Positions 34,571 through 45,893 of a DNA stretch of 64,000 nucleotides are shown here, piece by piece. This DNA is from Orychophragmus violaceus. Taxonomy: Eukaryota > Streptophyta > Magnoliopsida > Brassicales > Brassicaceae. Under the pieces are notes generated by a model. That model saw nothing but the letters and a program-made list of their open reading frames with translations. It had not been told where the DNA came from and did no database searches. Location of the stretch: contig CM058239.1 in the NCBI GenBank assembly GCA_030180135.1, positions 38,973,789 to 39,037,788 of the forward strand, given 5' to 3'. How positions within the stretch are numbered: position 1 is the first letter of the stretch; each line of letters opens with the position of its first letter. Made by a program: the position numbers and the translations under genes.

Positions 34571-35220
34571 CCCATTCTTAGGTCTTTCATTATGTTATTA
34601 AGCAACCTAAGCAAAACATCAATTGAGCTCTTCGTTGGTTTTCCAGAGAGATACACAACCACAAGCTTCTCCGTTTTGGATTTATCGTTACGGTTATCCT
34701 TCTTGGATGCAGATGTGTCTCCATGGGTGTCGTATCCAAGACAGCTCTCCAGGTTGACGGAGACTTTTTCCTCTGATTTGAAAGGATTACCACATATCGG
34801 ACACTCGAAGATGTTCAGAGAATATCTGTTTTGAGATCTATTCGAAGACGTGATGAACGCGCTGTAAGGGTCAAAACCGTCGTGTGGAGGAGCCCGAACC
34901 GGATTAGGATCCAAATTGCTTGATGACCCAAAAGATATGAGTTTCTCAGGCAGAAGATCTGAAAATGAGCCACTCGATGGTGGAGGAGAAGGTGAAGGTT
35001 TGGTGGGTCTAGGAGTCGGATTGGGATTCAGAGCTTGGGGAGGGTTACCGATTTTTAATCGGGTTGACGGGTTCAGAGGAAGAAGAAGAAGATCCAAGAA
35101 CTCTACCTGAGCCTTTGAATTTGCCGGAGGAAGAAGAGAGATTGACTTTCTTCATGAATCCTTTAAACTGGCGAGTGAGTTGATTGAGACAGCTTTGATC
35201 TGGGTGGATTAGCAGTCATC
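34571..35220 (-). pseudogene. PUX2: PUX2-like (plant UBX-domain protein 2) first-exon fragment, interrupted by element C
   Basis: On minus a start-proximal segment GFMKKVNLSSSSGKFKG (about 35165-35110) is followed, after one frameshift near 35050-35100, by a Pro/Asn-rich linker and FDPYSAFITSSNRSQN. Next comes a C2H2-like zinc finger, FECPICGNPFKSEEKVSV, in which the position expected to be His is Asn, and then the beginning of a PUB domain (VYLSGKPTKSSIDVLLRLLN). I recall this order from Arabidopsis PUX2, which binds the CDC48 ATPase. Homology stops at the insertion site of element C; the UBX part is absent. Frameshift, lost zinc ligand and truncation argue for a dead gene copy. The name rests on memory of the family. 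Confidence 0.55.
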
Positions 35221-35283
35221 AACTTCAGAATTGTGAGATATCCCGGTAGGTTCTCGTCGGTTGGGAGGGTCGTAATATTGTTT

Positions 35284-36260
35284 TTAGGTACTTCGATAGT
35301 GTGAAGAGTGAGAGCGGTGGGGATCTTTGTCCCGTACCATGCCTTTAGGGTCCACTAAACGATCTCTATGAGCAGAGTAATTTTTGATATTTCTCCTATC
35401 ATCCTTGTGAAGAGAGGAGGCTGAGTGTTTGTCACTTGAAGGGTGGATGTAACCACGTCTTTCATCATGGCGGCGCTTATCTTCCTCAATCCGGTTGAGA
35501 GCTTTATGTTGGGTGATGCCAAGGTCGGATTTTTCCGGAAAAGCACGCCGGAGTAGTCGGATGAGGCAATCCTTCTCCTCGTGAAACAAAGAGAAAAAAG
35601 TGAAGTAGTGTTTTTCTACCATTAGGTATTCAAACTCGACTTCTGCTACTTCTCCCAAAGGTAGTCGAATCTCCATCTTCATTTCAAGGGGGTTGAAGGC
35701 CTTTAACTTCCACCCGAATCTTAGCTTCATTGATGTCCTTTCCTCTCAAGAGCCCGAGTTCTTCCCCAATGGTATTAATGGTGTTTACCATCCAAAAATG
35801 CAAAGGAATTCCATAGATTTTGATCCAAAAAGCGATGGTGGATGGGAATTTCTCGGAGACCACTAGTTTCCATCTCTGAATAATGAGCATCCACTTCTTG
35901 TAGTGGTAAGGGCCTTTGTCCAAAACATCTTGGAGTTCATGCTCTGTTTCGAATCAAATATGTAACTTATCGTGCCCTAGGTCACGGCCCGTTACACGAC
36001 CTTCCAGGTGCCAGAGAGTGAGGAGGAAATCAACAACACCTCGAGGGTGTTGAACGTAAGGGTTTATAACCCGGCCTCTGACTGTTTCAGAAATGAGCTC
36101 GGAAGTGTCACTTTACGGTATTTGCACCGGAGATCTTCGTGAGGTCCGTTTGGAACCAACCGGCCACTTCTCTTTCTCAGCCCGAGAGTAGTGGCGTGAC
36201 ATATTGAGGTAGCTTGGACGAAGACGACGAGTGAGAATGTTTACCTGGATTTGTGTCAAA
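35284..36260 (-). pseudogene. LINE-type ORF1 remnant (DUF4283 domain)
   Basis: Minus-strand frames, broken by at least three shifts or stops, read KKWMLIIQRWKLVVSEKFPS, IAFWIKIYGIPLHFWMVNTI and HYFTFFSLFHEEKDCLIRLL. This is the DUF4283 fold plus the degenerate zinc-knuckle region of plant L1-like ORF1 or its derivatives. A decayed upstream part (TVRGRVINPYVQHPRGVVDF) begins around 36150. It lies just upstream of the PUX2-like fragment in the same orientation. No endonuclease or RT follows. Confidence 0.6.
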
Positions 36261-37044
36261 ATTTCCTCAAGAGCGAGGTAAAGGTATCAAGAGGTGACAC
36301 TGAGTACTTAAGGTAGTCGTAAATGGAAGAAAGAGCCAGTCTTTACCAGATCCGGTGATGCAGCTTAGAGAGACGAAGATTGTACAAAGCAGGAGCTGAA
36401 AACGGTGGTTCTGTTCTATAACTCTCTAGATGCATTTGTGCACACTCTCCAAAATCCTTAGAGGAAGGGATTTATCGAAAACATCTTGAAAAACTTGTCG
36501 TAAATTTTGAAAAAGCGCCGGAAAAAGTTAGCTGCAGAGGAGCGAGATCTTCTATACAGAAGAAGTTGCGATCGAGCTGGAGGTTATCTCAAATCGTGAG
36601 GCCGCTGGGTCCATCTTGGGAAGATCACCTGGGAGAGCGTGTCTGGACGAGGAGAGAGAAACCGATGTTCTCTTAAAAATTAGAATCTCCATTATTATAT
36701 ATAGACTTCCTAAACAGTAGTGCTTTGAACCACCATTAATTTATCGTATCTCACTGAACCACCATATCAAAATCCACAAAACTTAAAATTATATATACTC
36801 AACAATCAGGAGGAAAATCAATTTGGCTTCTTTGCGGTTTGTTCAAGTTTTGTAGTCTTTGCTATCTATATGCATACAAGCTACACATTTCTACTAAATA
36901 ATGAATTTTGATTGTTTAGCCTAAAGGTTTTTTTTTCTTCCCAAAATACCATTCAACAATTTGACTCTGAACCTTTTACGCTTATCAATTATATTTGATA
37001 AAGGAAAGAAATATGCTATTATGATTTTTTTTTTGGTCAGAAAA
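36261..37044. other. Intergenic, possible LINE 5' leader then AT-rich sequence
   Basis: 36300-36660 is GA/CT-rich and may be the 5' leader of the LINE remnant (minus). 36700-37044 is AT-rich. No gene recognised. Confidence 0.4.
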
Positions 37045-38713
37045 TGTAACGGTGGGTTCAACTTGCGCACTACACTATATATAAGTCAAGTACACCAACA
37101 ATTCAAAACCTCACGTTTTTGTTGTAGTGGTTCAATCCATGGCCGATTACTTGGGCCCAAGGAAAAAGAAGAATTGGACCGGAAGCCCAAGACCCAACCA
37201 GTTAAGGGGAAAATCCTAACTCCCACTCCTATAAAAGGAGGTGCTCAGCTCCCCATTTGTCAGAAAATCCCAAGGAGCGAAGCCCTGCTCGTGACCGGAC
37301 ACCGACCGACGAACAGCCGGAGACCGCCGACCAGCCGCCGGCCAGCCACTGCCAGGGACCGCCGACCAGTCGCCAGAGCTCCACCTCTTGACCATCGTCC
37401 GACCGCCGGAGCTGCGCCGTTGGACCACCAAAGGACCGCCGCCGGACCACCGCCAGACCGCCGCTGCGCCGCCACCTCACAGGAGCTGTTGCGCCACTGC
37501 CGCCGCCGTGAGTCGCCAGAATTTTCTCGAAAAATGCCGACTGTCGCCGTTTCCGATCCTGCACCCCTAGTTGCAGTCTTCTTGACTCGTTTAAGTGCAG
37601 AGCCCTCCTATCCTCGCGTTTGTAAGGTTATAATCTCTGGATCCCAGATCTACTCTGTTTCCTTCTTTTAAACCCTAGATCTGCTTCAGATCTATGTTTC
37701 TAGATCAGATCTGATCCGTAGAAGTTGTAGATCTGAACTGTAACTCCCTCCGTCTCTCTCGCTCAAATATGAACCCGAAACCCTAGATATGTTCTTCCTC
37801 TCTCTAGATCTGTAATCTAAAACCCTAGATCTATGTGCAGGACCCCCAGATCTACTGTCAGGATTTGCAGATCTACTTCCGTTTTACCGAACTATACTAA
37901 GGTGAGGACCGGCCAGGATCTCTTCTCAATATATATCAATATCGGTCGTGAATCCTTGTTTAATAATATCTTTCCTAGGTAGTTAGATCTAACGGATGAT
38001 TGTGTTGATGCAATTGACTACACCTAGAAAATTAGGTTATCACTTAAACCAAAAATGTTGGTTGTGCTTGAAGGCTGTCTGTATTAGTTGAACTAGGCGA
38101 CTGTGTCAAGCTTCTGTGGTGGGCATATGTATTATACCGAGAAGGAATTCACGTGCTTGGAAAGCTGTCGGAGGAGGGTGTGACGCGCTCTCCCAACGGA
38201 GTGATGTGTGGCCTGAGTGCCAGAGTAATGTGAGGGGATTGCGCGCTGGAGTGATGTGAGGGGCCTGCACGTCGGAGTGATGTGAGGGGCCTGCGCGCCG
38301 GAGTATTATGTGGAATGATAGTTGTATAGGCTGTGTGTGCCGTCGGGCGTGAGTGCAAGGTGTTATTAGTGTCGAACTAATTACTCAGGCCTCTATGTTA
38401 TTGTTTTGCAGGTAATCCCAGAGAGTTGCATGGGTAGAAGGATGGTGTGGTGCTACTTTTTTGGGAAGCGGTTTCTTTTCCTTTTCGCGTTTTCTTTATT
38501 TCAACAAGACTTATGCGTTTCTCGTTTCACGTTATGACTATTTTCCGTCTGTTTTGGTTTTACTTGTAAGACTCGGGTTTTGATTTTAGTAAAGTAAACC
38601 ATTTTGGTTATTTAAGTGTTGGATATTGATTTATGGCTTGGTTCACGGATTTGTGGACTATGACTTGAGAAGTCAAAGAGTCGTTGACTGGATCTGACGA
38701 GACGGATGTTACA
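37045..38713 (+). mobile_element. Probable solo gypsy LTR (about 1.67 kb)
   Basis: Starts TGTAACGG and ends GATGTTACA, like the ends of element C. Inside are a TATA box (CTATAAAAGGAGG, about 37229) followed by a GC-rich GACCGCCG-type low-complexity zone (37290-37510), and a short tandem repeat at 38198-38310. No PBS, PPT or coding sequence borders it, and the flanking pentamers (GAAAA, TTTGT) do not match. Exact limits are therefore tentative. The long ORF at 36961-37671 is translation of the low-complexity zone. Confidence 0.45.
38198..38310 (+). repeat. Tandem repeat, about 26 bp x 4.5
   Basis: Units of the type GGAGTGATGTGAGGGGCCTG plus 6 variable bases, with the first two units more diverged. 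Confidence 0.8.
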
Positions 38714-39118
38714 TTTGTAATTGGAAAACAAAAAGTAGTTAGTTCCCATTTTGGGTTTACAGTTGAATGGTTGTGATTTAGTAATTGACTTTTCCTTTTA
38801 TGTAAACTGAGATTAGTTGCAGATTCTGAATTCAACAAATGACTTCTTTAATAGATGTAAACACCAAAGCATTGTGAGCATTTTTTAAACACGTAGATTG
38901 CCCAAACGAGCTTAACAAAATAGAAAATAAGATATGCAATGAAATAGTTCATAGAACTTTGAATACAAGAAATGCAAAGAGTAAAAGACTTTTGATTATG
39001 CATAAATAGATTACAAGAAGCTGCAATTTAGACAGTCAAAGTTACAATCTCAAACACCGATCATTATATTATACAAGGACGGATACAGAGCCTGAGTGGA
39101 TTATGGGAACTGAAAACA
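38714..39118. other. Intergenic AT-rich sequence
   Basis: No gene, repeat or element ends recognised. Confidence 0.4.
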
Positions 39119-39583
39119 CTGAGAACACCTTGTACGAACGAACTTAAAGAACTTTATTAAGAATCACTAGAACAAATTACAAGAATCTTGTTCAATCAGT
39201 TTTACACGACTTCACAGTAGTGAATCGAGACTGACCAATTCCTAATCTACCCAAAAACCTAACCGTACAACAGGAATTGCACACACTTCTTTATTCACTC
39301 ACCAAGAACTCAAACTCTCAACTCACAAGAATGCTTAGCACACACAATCTTCATTCTTAGACGACTGACCTAATGATCTCAGCTACATTAGACTTATATA
39401 TATGCTCCACGATCTCTGAGTATCTCTCTTTAGGAAATCTTCTATATTCTTGTTAAACAGAATATTTCTATATCGTTGATATCCATTCCTCAGCTGCTGA
39501 CTTGTGCTCCACGTCACAGCTTGTGTAATCCATGTCATCATCAAAGTCACTCTAGCAAACACTCGATCTCTTTGAGCTTTCAT
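39119..39583 (-). mobile_element. Copia-like 3' LTR (minus orientation)
   Basis: On + runs TGAGAACACC ... GAGCTTTCA. On minus the LTR start TGAAAGCTC is preceded by the purine tract AAAAAGGAGGAGAA (39584-39597), so the internal part lies to the right. Only a decayed remnant is visible there, and no second LTR was found. Confidence 0.55.
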
Positions 39584-40033
39584 TCTCCTCCTTTTTGTCT
39601 AAATGATTGAACCATCTCAACCTGTCAAACATCAATAAACACCAAACCACACGACCGTACCAAACATCCCACAACACAAGTAATTCATGAACTTCAAAAA
39701 GATATAGAGTTAGATACAACTGAGTCTTAGAAACATTCCCAAATGCACTTGAAGTTCACATCAAAAGGAAACAACAGAACAGTGAAAGACACACAAATTG
39801 CTGATAAGTTCAGATACTAACACAAGTTCCTTAGATAAAAAAAAAAAACAGGGATTGGTGCATTAGTCATCACGATGAAATTCCGCATGATACTCAGCAT
39901 CGTAGTCCGCATTGTATTCTACATTGCTAACTTCCCCATCTACATTCTTGGGATACTCGGGATATTCTCCCCCTGGGTTGGTCATACATTTGACAAAAAG
40001 ACAAGCTTAATAAAACCAAGTTAGTAAAGAAAT
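39584..40033 (-). other. Remnant of copia-like 3' internal region and spacer
   Basis: Directly adjacent to the LTR is the PPT. Around 39870-39990 the minus strand has a short Glu/Tyr/Asp-rich frame with a GGGGGAGAAT purine stretch. No pol motif is recognisable. Confidence 0.35.
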
Positions 40034-41173
40034 GATCAAATTCTAAGGAGTTTTTTTTGACAGAAAGTCAAAGTGCTAAATGCTCCTCTTACATAAAATG
40101 ACTTATTTAATTTCTTTTGTAAAAAATGTGAGAAGGTGTAAAAGTTAGTAAAACCCAGTGTTCAAAAACGCGGGGGCCTAGCCGCTAGGCGTCTGTTTAG
40201 GCGCCCAGCAGAAGGTTAACGTCGCGACTACAACCAAATCACATGTAAAAATCGGATTTCTGCGTTGATTCCGTCTAATTGAATTAATCGGCGATTAATT
40301 GTATGGACCGTCTGGAGAAGCCCAAATCCATGGTCGCCATTATTGGAAAGAACGAGGATTCATTCCCAGGCGAAGCTTTCACTACAGGAAATTGAGATAT
40401 TTATTGCACATTAATATAGCGGTTTTAAGTTTTCTGCAATAATAGAGTTTGATGCCACTTTTTTATAGCGTTTAGAAATTTGTTGTACTATTAAAAGTAT
40501 GGGCGCGTTAAAAATGTGACTTTTAATTAAAATCCCGTTTGTTTAGATTGCACTTACATTAAATAAGCGCTATGATATGTTTAAGCGGGATGTTTTAAGC
40601 GGGATATTTTTGTTTGTCCGCGTATTAAATTTTTTAGACCATAAAAAATATACTTTAGGCCTAAAACCAAAAAACACTACTTAAATTTTCTTTTATTTCT
40701 CTCTAACCCTAGTAGCCGCTCCCCATCTCCACTACACAGATCCTCGCTTTGCTCATAGATGTTTCGAAAGAAAAATTCCAAAATTGTTTCTCTTCCGGTG
40801 CTATTACAACGAGATTTCTCTATTCATGGCGGGTCAATTGTTCTTCATCATTCTCTCGATTTCCAGGTTAGAGTCTCGAGTTCCCACTTCGAATCCCCTG
40901 GGGTTTAGCTTTGATTTTTATGTTAATTTGTGATGGGAGACGAGAAGCCGAGGATTGTGATGGGAGACGAGAGGATTTCTTATCGCCTCGGAGATACCGT
41001 CGATGGGAGATGAGAAGCCGACGATTGTGATGTCAAATCGAGAAAGAGATCGAGTTTGGTATTTTTTGTTTGTATCGGTTTGATATTTGTATATCATCTA
41101 ACAGGGATTTGTTTTTTTTGTTTCTCAGAGAAAGAGGGAAACATCGAAGGAGAATGGAAAAGAGAGAAGGGAG

Positions 41174-41378
41174 ATGATGTCTGGTGGGAGCTACACAAAT
41201 ATCGATCACCAGGAAGTCTCTGGCTTTTCATGTAAGCTCTGCACTTATTGTGTTGTCATTAGATTGGATTTTAGATTCTCATTTTGTTACCTCATCTAAT
41301 CAGATCTAGTTTCCATGTGATTCACCTATCGAGTGTAGGCAGTTTCAGATCCTAGCCATGTCACCGTCAAATTCACAG
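41174..41378 (+). pseudogene. Captured YIP1-family N-terminal exons inside the CACTA element
   Basis: Exon 41174-41231 reads MMSGGSYTNIDHQEVSGF and is followed by GTAAGC. A second exon, 41343-41378, after TGTAGGCAG reads SDPSHVTVKFT and is followed by GTAAAT. Together they resemble the start of Arabidopsis Yip1-family membrane proteins (SGG-YT-ID-QKVSGS and VPDP-HVTVKF). Such proteins act in ER-Golgi vesicle traffic through a C-terminal multi-span domain, which is not present here. This looks like transduplicated host sequence; identification is from memory. Confidence 0.5.
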
Positions 41379-41664
41379 GTAAATATCGTTGTATTTTGTC
41401 AAATTTTAGCCTCATTACTTGCATTTTGAACAAAGAGCCATTTTCTGAGTATGTTTCTATATGGAAATTGAAAGAAATTTGAATATTGCGTGAGCAAGTG
41501 ATTTGGGTTTATAAGATGGGATATCTCGAGTTATACAAGTCGTTCAAGGAACAAAAGTAATCATTTCCCTTTTGCTGTGACAGATCGAGTTTTAATAAAT
41601 GTCAATCCTTTTGTTTTTCTTCCTGCATTTTTTTCAAGCAAATGTATTTTCTTGATGATTGCAG

Positions 41665-42300
41665 GGTGATGTTAACCATTGGAGTCAAACATGAAGCAGG
41701 GGAACAAGAGGACACTGCCTCGTTTTGTAGGACGAGAAGCTGTTGTGACTACTCAATGCTTGAACGGCTGGTAAAGTCTGATTTCTTTCATTGATTATAA
41801 CTTTATGATATACATTTCAATGATTCACAAAAGACCGAAAATGTTTCTTGCTGCAAACTTTGTTATGTATCAAACAAGATATCAATTATCATCCTTTAGC
41901 TGAAACTTATATAGACTTTTGTATAAATGTTTTCGTAACTTAGGTTTCATTTGTTGCAGGTGTGTGGTGAAAACACTAGACAATGCTGAGAGTGTTAAGC
42001 TTCAGTATCGTTCATTGGCCAAAGCCGCAGAAAAGGTAAACCATATAATCATTAGCTATAAGTGCTAGCAATCAAGTTAAACACTTCAGTTTCAATTTTC
42101 TTGGTTTGTAGAATCTGAAATCGACTTTGGTTCCAAATATTTTGGTTTTAAGATAGTAAAACCAATCACTTTATATACCCATTTTGGTTCATATTATTAA
42201 TTAGCTTTCCAAATTGTCTTGGTTCAAATTTCTCTGCTTGTTTTTCTCCTCCAGGTGAATGAAGTACAACTCAAGGATGGAGGTGTTTCTCGTCGGTTTA
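41665..42300 (+). pseudogene. Second captured gene fragment in the CACTA element, family not recognised
   Basis: Exons 41665-41770 and 41960-42035 join cleanly across GT-AG introns to read MKQGNKRTLPRFVGREAVVT, TQCLNGW, then CVVKTLDNAESVKLQYRSLA and KAAEK. A possible third exon from 42255 reads VNEVQLKDGG before running into non-coding sequence. The clean frame over an intron indicates real exonic origin. I do not know the parent gene. Confidence 0.5.
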
Positions 42301-43828
42301 CATTGGATTTGTACTTCCTTTTTCTACTTATGTATTTGAGGATCTTTATACTTTAGGTTTATTGTATCAAGATTTCATATATAATAAAATATTATATTTT
42401 TTACGATGTTTATTAATAATTTAAATAAAACTGTGTAAATAAAAAATGTCAAATAGGACACCTAAACAAAATAACTCCATAATTTGAATGCTATAGTAAA
42501 TATATAGTAAACATGTATAACGCAAAATATATGCAATTAAAAGAATTTTTATTGCATAAAACAAAGTGCTATATTAAGTACGCGTTATTATTGCATTTCG
42601 AAAAAGCGCTATAGAAAGTGCGATACTTTTTATGACGGGAGCATATACAGCGTTCGTCAAAGCGCTTTCGTTTATCTAATATAGCGGATATCGAGCGCTA
42701 TGGATACCCATTTTTCTTGTAGTGTTTGGAAGCAGGAGAAGAAAGGATCAAATTTTAAGGAGCTTTTTTACAGAAAGTCAAAGTGCTAAATGCTCCTTTT
42801 ACATAAAATGACTTATTTGATTTCTTTTGTAAAAAATGTGAGAAGGTGTAAAAGTTAGTAAAACCCAGTGTTCAAAAATGCGGGGGCCTAGCTGCTAGAC
42901 GTCTGTTTAGGCACCCAACAGAGGGTTAACGTCGCGACTAGAGCCAAATCGCAGGTAAAAATCGGATTTTTGCTTTGATCTCGTCTAATTGGATTAATCG
43001 ACAATTAATTGTATGGACCGTCTGGAGAAGCCCAAATTCATGGTCGTCATTATCGGGAAGAATGAGGATTCATTCCCAGGCGAAGCTTTTGAAGCAAGAG
43101 AAGAAAGGATCAAATTCTAAGGAGCTTTTTTGACAGAAAGTCAAAGTGCTAAATGCTTTTCTTACATAAAATAACTATTTAAATTTTTTTGTAAAAAATG
43201 TGAGAAGGTGTAAAAGTTAGTAAAACCCAGTGTTCAAAAATGCGGGGGTCTAGCCGCTAGGCGTTGTTTTAGGCGCCAACAGAGGGTTAACGTCGCGACT
43301 AGAGCCAAATCGCAGGTAAAAACGGATTTCTGCGTTTATTCCGTCTAATTGGATTAATCGACAATTAATTGTATGGACCGTTTGGAGAAGCCCAAATCCA
43401 TGGTCGCCATTATCGGGAAGAACGAGGATTCATTCCCAGGCGAAGCTTTGGAAGCAGGAGAAGAAATGATCAAATTCTAAAGAGCTTTTTGACAGAAAGT
43501 CAAAGTGCTAAATGCTCTTCTTACATAAAATGATTTATTTAATTTCTTTTGTAAAAAATGTGAGAAGGTGTAAAAGTTAGTAAAATCCAGTATTTAAAAA
43601 CGCGGGGGTCTAGCCACTAGGCGTTGTTTTAGGCGCCCAATAGAAGGTTAACGTCGCGATTAGAGCCAAATCGCAGGTAAAAATCGGATTTCTGCGTTGA
43701 TTCTGTCTAATTGAAATAATCGACAATTAATTGTATGGACCGTTTGGAGAAGTCCAAATCCATGGTCGCCATTATCTGGAAGAATGAGGATTCATTCCCA
43801 GGCGAAGCTTTGGAAGCGGGAGAAGAAA

Positions 43829-44543
43829 GCAGCTGTTGAGTCGCTGTTCTTGCTGAGTTTCGGACCCAGTTAATTGATCTAACCAATTATATAATATGGG
43901 CCTTAATGGGCCATACTGAGAGATCCGACCCATTAAACACAAATACGATAGTCAATGCCAGTGACGCGAAATCGGGGCTGAAAAATTGGTGGACTCTGCC
44001 GCATCGCCGCTCAGGAACAATCGGAAGTAAGCGACTGAGCGAAATCTAGAACATCACCGCATATAGACAAAACCTGTATCAGATTAGATTCGAGTGTCGG
44101 AGAAACGGAGAAGAGCAAGTTCCAGAAATGGAGGGACGCCGTTTGATTCTTGTATAGATCCACCTACAGGTTCTTAGAGATTTCAAAACCTTCGATTTCT
44201 CCTTCTTTTTTTTATAATTTCTGTTTTCTCTTTCCGGCAACAAATTCATCCGATTTTGGTGGGGGGGGGGGACATGTGATTGGTGTTCATCTGATCTGGT
44301 GGAACTTTAGAGAAAGTCTTAAACTTGAGTTCACTATCTTTACTTTCCAAAATTAGGTAGTGATCGACTAAATCTGCCTTGTATTAGTTCCAAAGTTACA
44401 CGCTTTAAGGGTCCTAAATTCTTCATTTGACTGTCTATGATCATCTCCATCGCTGCAAATCTGACAAGCAATTTGTTTGTTTCATTTCTTTTATAGCTTG
44501 CAACAACTCATTAGTTTCCCTTCAACGTTTATATCTTAGCCTG
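43829..44543 (+). promoter_or_regulatory. Promoter and 5' leader of the MYB-CC gene
   Basis: Two TGGGCC words (ATGGGCCTTAATGGGCC, about 43907-43924) match plant site II elements, near a TATATAATATG stretch at about 43890. The leader probably starts around 43970-44050. An ATG at 44128 opens only a very short frame. A run of 10 G lies at about 44262-44271. A leader intron is likely but its borders are unclear. The 360-bp array ends directly at the upstream edge. Confidence 0.5.
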
Positions 44544-45893
44544 ATGGAAGCAGACAACGGAGGGAACAATTCTAATCATGCTTCCAAACAACGTTTGCGT
44601 TGGACGCATGAGCTACATGAACGCTTCGTAGATGCCGTCGCTCAACTTGGTGGCCCTGATAGTGAGTTTCTTTTTTTCATAACAAACCTTCTATGGTACT
44701 CATGTTTAGTCATGCCTAGGCTTACTGAATATATCTTTTTCTGTTTGATTTCCAAAGGAGCTACACCCAAAGGCGTTCTTAGAGTGATGGGTGTACAAGG
44801 ATTAACCATATACCATGTCAAGAGTCACTTACAGGTACTAACACTGCTAGACCATGCTATTCTCTCTTTTTCTTAACCGTGTATGCATCCCCACCAGTTT
44901 CTTTCTCTGATTTTTGCAAACGTGTTTTGACTCAGAAATATCGACTTGCAAAGTATCTGCCAGATTCGTCGTCGGAAGGTCTGTGGACATTGATTTCCTT
45001 CGTTTTTCTCATGCTCCCAGTTTCCTGTTTGCCTGAAACCGAGATTTAATTAATTTTTCAGGGAAGAAAAGCGATAAGAAAGAATCTGGAGATGTGCTCT
45101 CTGGGTTGGACGGTTCATCGTAAGTGAAATTTCATTGTTTGAAGTTGATTTCTGATGCTACCGCCTGGTGCTTCAGATTAAATGATCAGAAAGAGGTTAT
45201 CTTTTCGATTACAGGGGAATGCAGATAACTGAAGCCCTCAAGTTGCAGATGGAAGTTCAGAAACGACTGCACGAGCAACTAGAAGTATGCCTCTCCTTCA
45301 CCATGCTACTTTAAGAAATACTTAAATCAGAATATCAGTGGAGCAATATTGGCAGTTAGTTTGCGTAAAATATGACAGTCGTTGATGTTTTGTAGGTGCA
45401 AAGACAGCTGCAACTACGGATCGAAGCACAAGGGAAGTACTTGAAGAAGATAATTGAAGAGCAACAGCGACTCAGTGGAACTCTTGGCGAACCCTCGGGA
45501 CCAGTAATAGGCGAATCAGATCCTGCAACCCCTGCCCCAACATCCGAGTCTCCCCTACACGATAAATCAGGCAAGGAATGTGGACCAGACAAAAGCCTTT
45601 CCGTTGACGAGTCTCTTTCCTCTTACCGGGAGCCATTGACACCAGACTCAGGGTATAACATTGGGTCTCAGGACGAGAGTGCAGGAGAAGAGAGATCATC
45701 AAAGAAACGTAGATTGATGAGAGGAGGTGCAGCTGGCTATACATCTGAGATAGTGGTGGCGCACCCAATACTAGAGTCAGGCTTGAACGCTTCTTACCAT
45801 CAGTCGGACCATACTCTCGCCTTTGACCATCCTTCTACATCACTGTTAGGGGCAGAACATGGTTTGGACAAGGTTTCAGGAGACGATCTATGA
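44544..45893 (+). CDS. PHL7: MYB-CC (G2-like) transcription factor, PHL7-like, six exons, intact
   Basis: Coding exons: 44544-44661, 44758-44834, 44936-44978, 45062-45119, 45215-45284 and 45396-45893; all introns GT-AG. They sum to 864 nt, 287 residues plus TGA. Residues about 15-75 are a single SHAQKYF-class MYB domain (RLRWTHELHERFVDAVAQLG, VKSHLQKYRLAKYLP). Residues about 100-146 are the MYB-CC coiled coil with the LHEQLE motif (QKRLHEQLEVQRQLQLRIEA). The C-terminal half is Ser/Pro/Asp-rich with a basic cluster (SSKKRRLMRGG). I recognise strong resemblance along its length to Arabidopsis AT2G01060 (PHL7). Related PHR/PHL proteins bind P1BS-type sites as dimers and act in phosphate signalling; this role is inferred for this gene. 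No lesion seen. It acts in the nucleus. Confidence 0.93.

Larger units (their letters stand above)
40380..42724 (+). mobile_element. CACTA (En/Spm) element, non-autonomous, carrying gene fragments
   Basis: Terminal inverted repeats CACTACAGGAAA at the left and TTTCTTGTAGTG at the right, with the 3-bp target duplication TTT (40377-40379, 42725-42727). The uninterrupted repeat units 3 and 4 show the empty site (GCTTTGGAAGC). Subterminal words AGCGCT and ATAGCGG recur near both ends (40425-40610; 42590-42705), as in CACTA transposase-binding regions. No transposase ORF. The interior has exon-like coding blocks with GT-AG borders (41174-42300). Confidence 0.92.
40034..43828 (+). repeat. Tandem array of four about 360-bp units upstream of the MYB-CC gene
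   Basis: Units start at GATCAAATTCTAAGG: unit 1 at 40034 (split by the CACTA element at 40380-42724), unit 2 at 42746, unit 3 at 43108, unit 4 at 43468. Each contains the GC-rich CTAGCCGCTAGGCG segment, GGTTAACGTCGCGACTA, a GATTAATCG block and ends CATTCCCAGGCGAAGCTTT. The copies are highly similar over their length with small indels. I see no ORF conserved across units. Confidence 0.9.

Noticed and set aside
36961..37671. 236-codon plus-strand ORF and opposing ORFs
   Set aside because: Open because of the GC-rich GACCGCCG low-complexity zone inside a probable LTR; no domain and overlapping ORFs on all frames.
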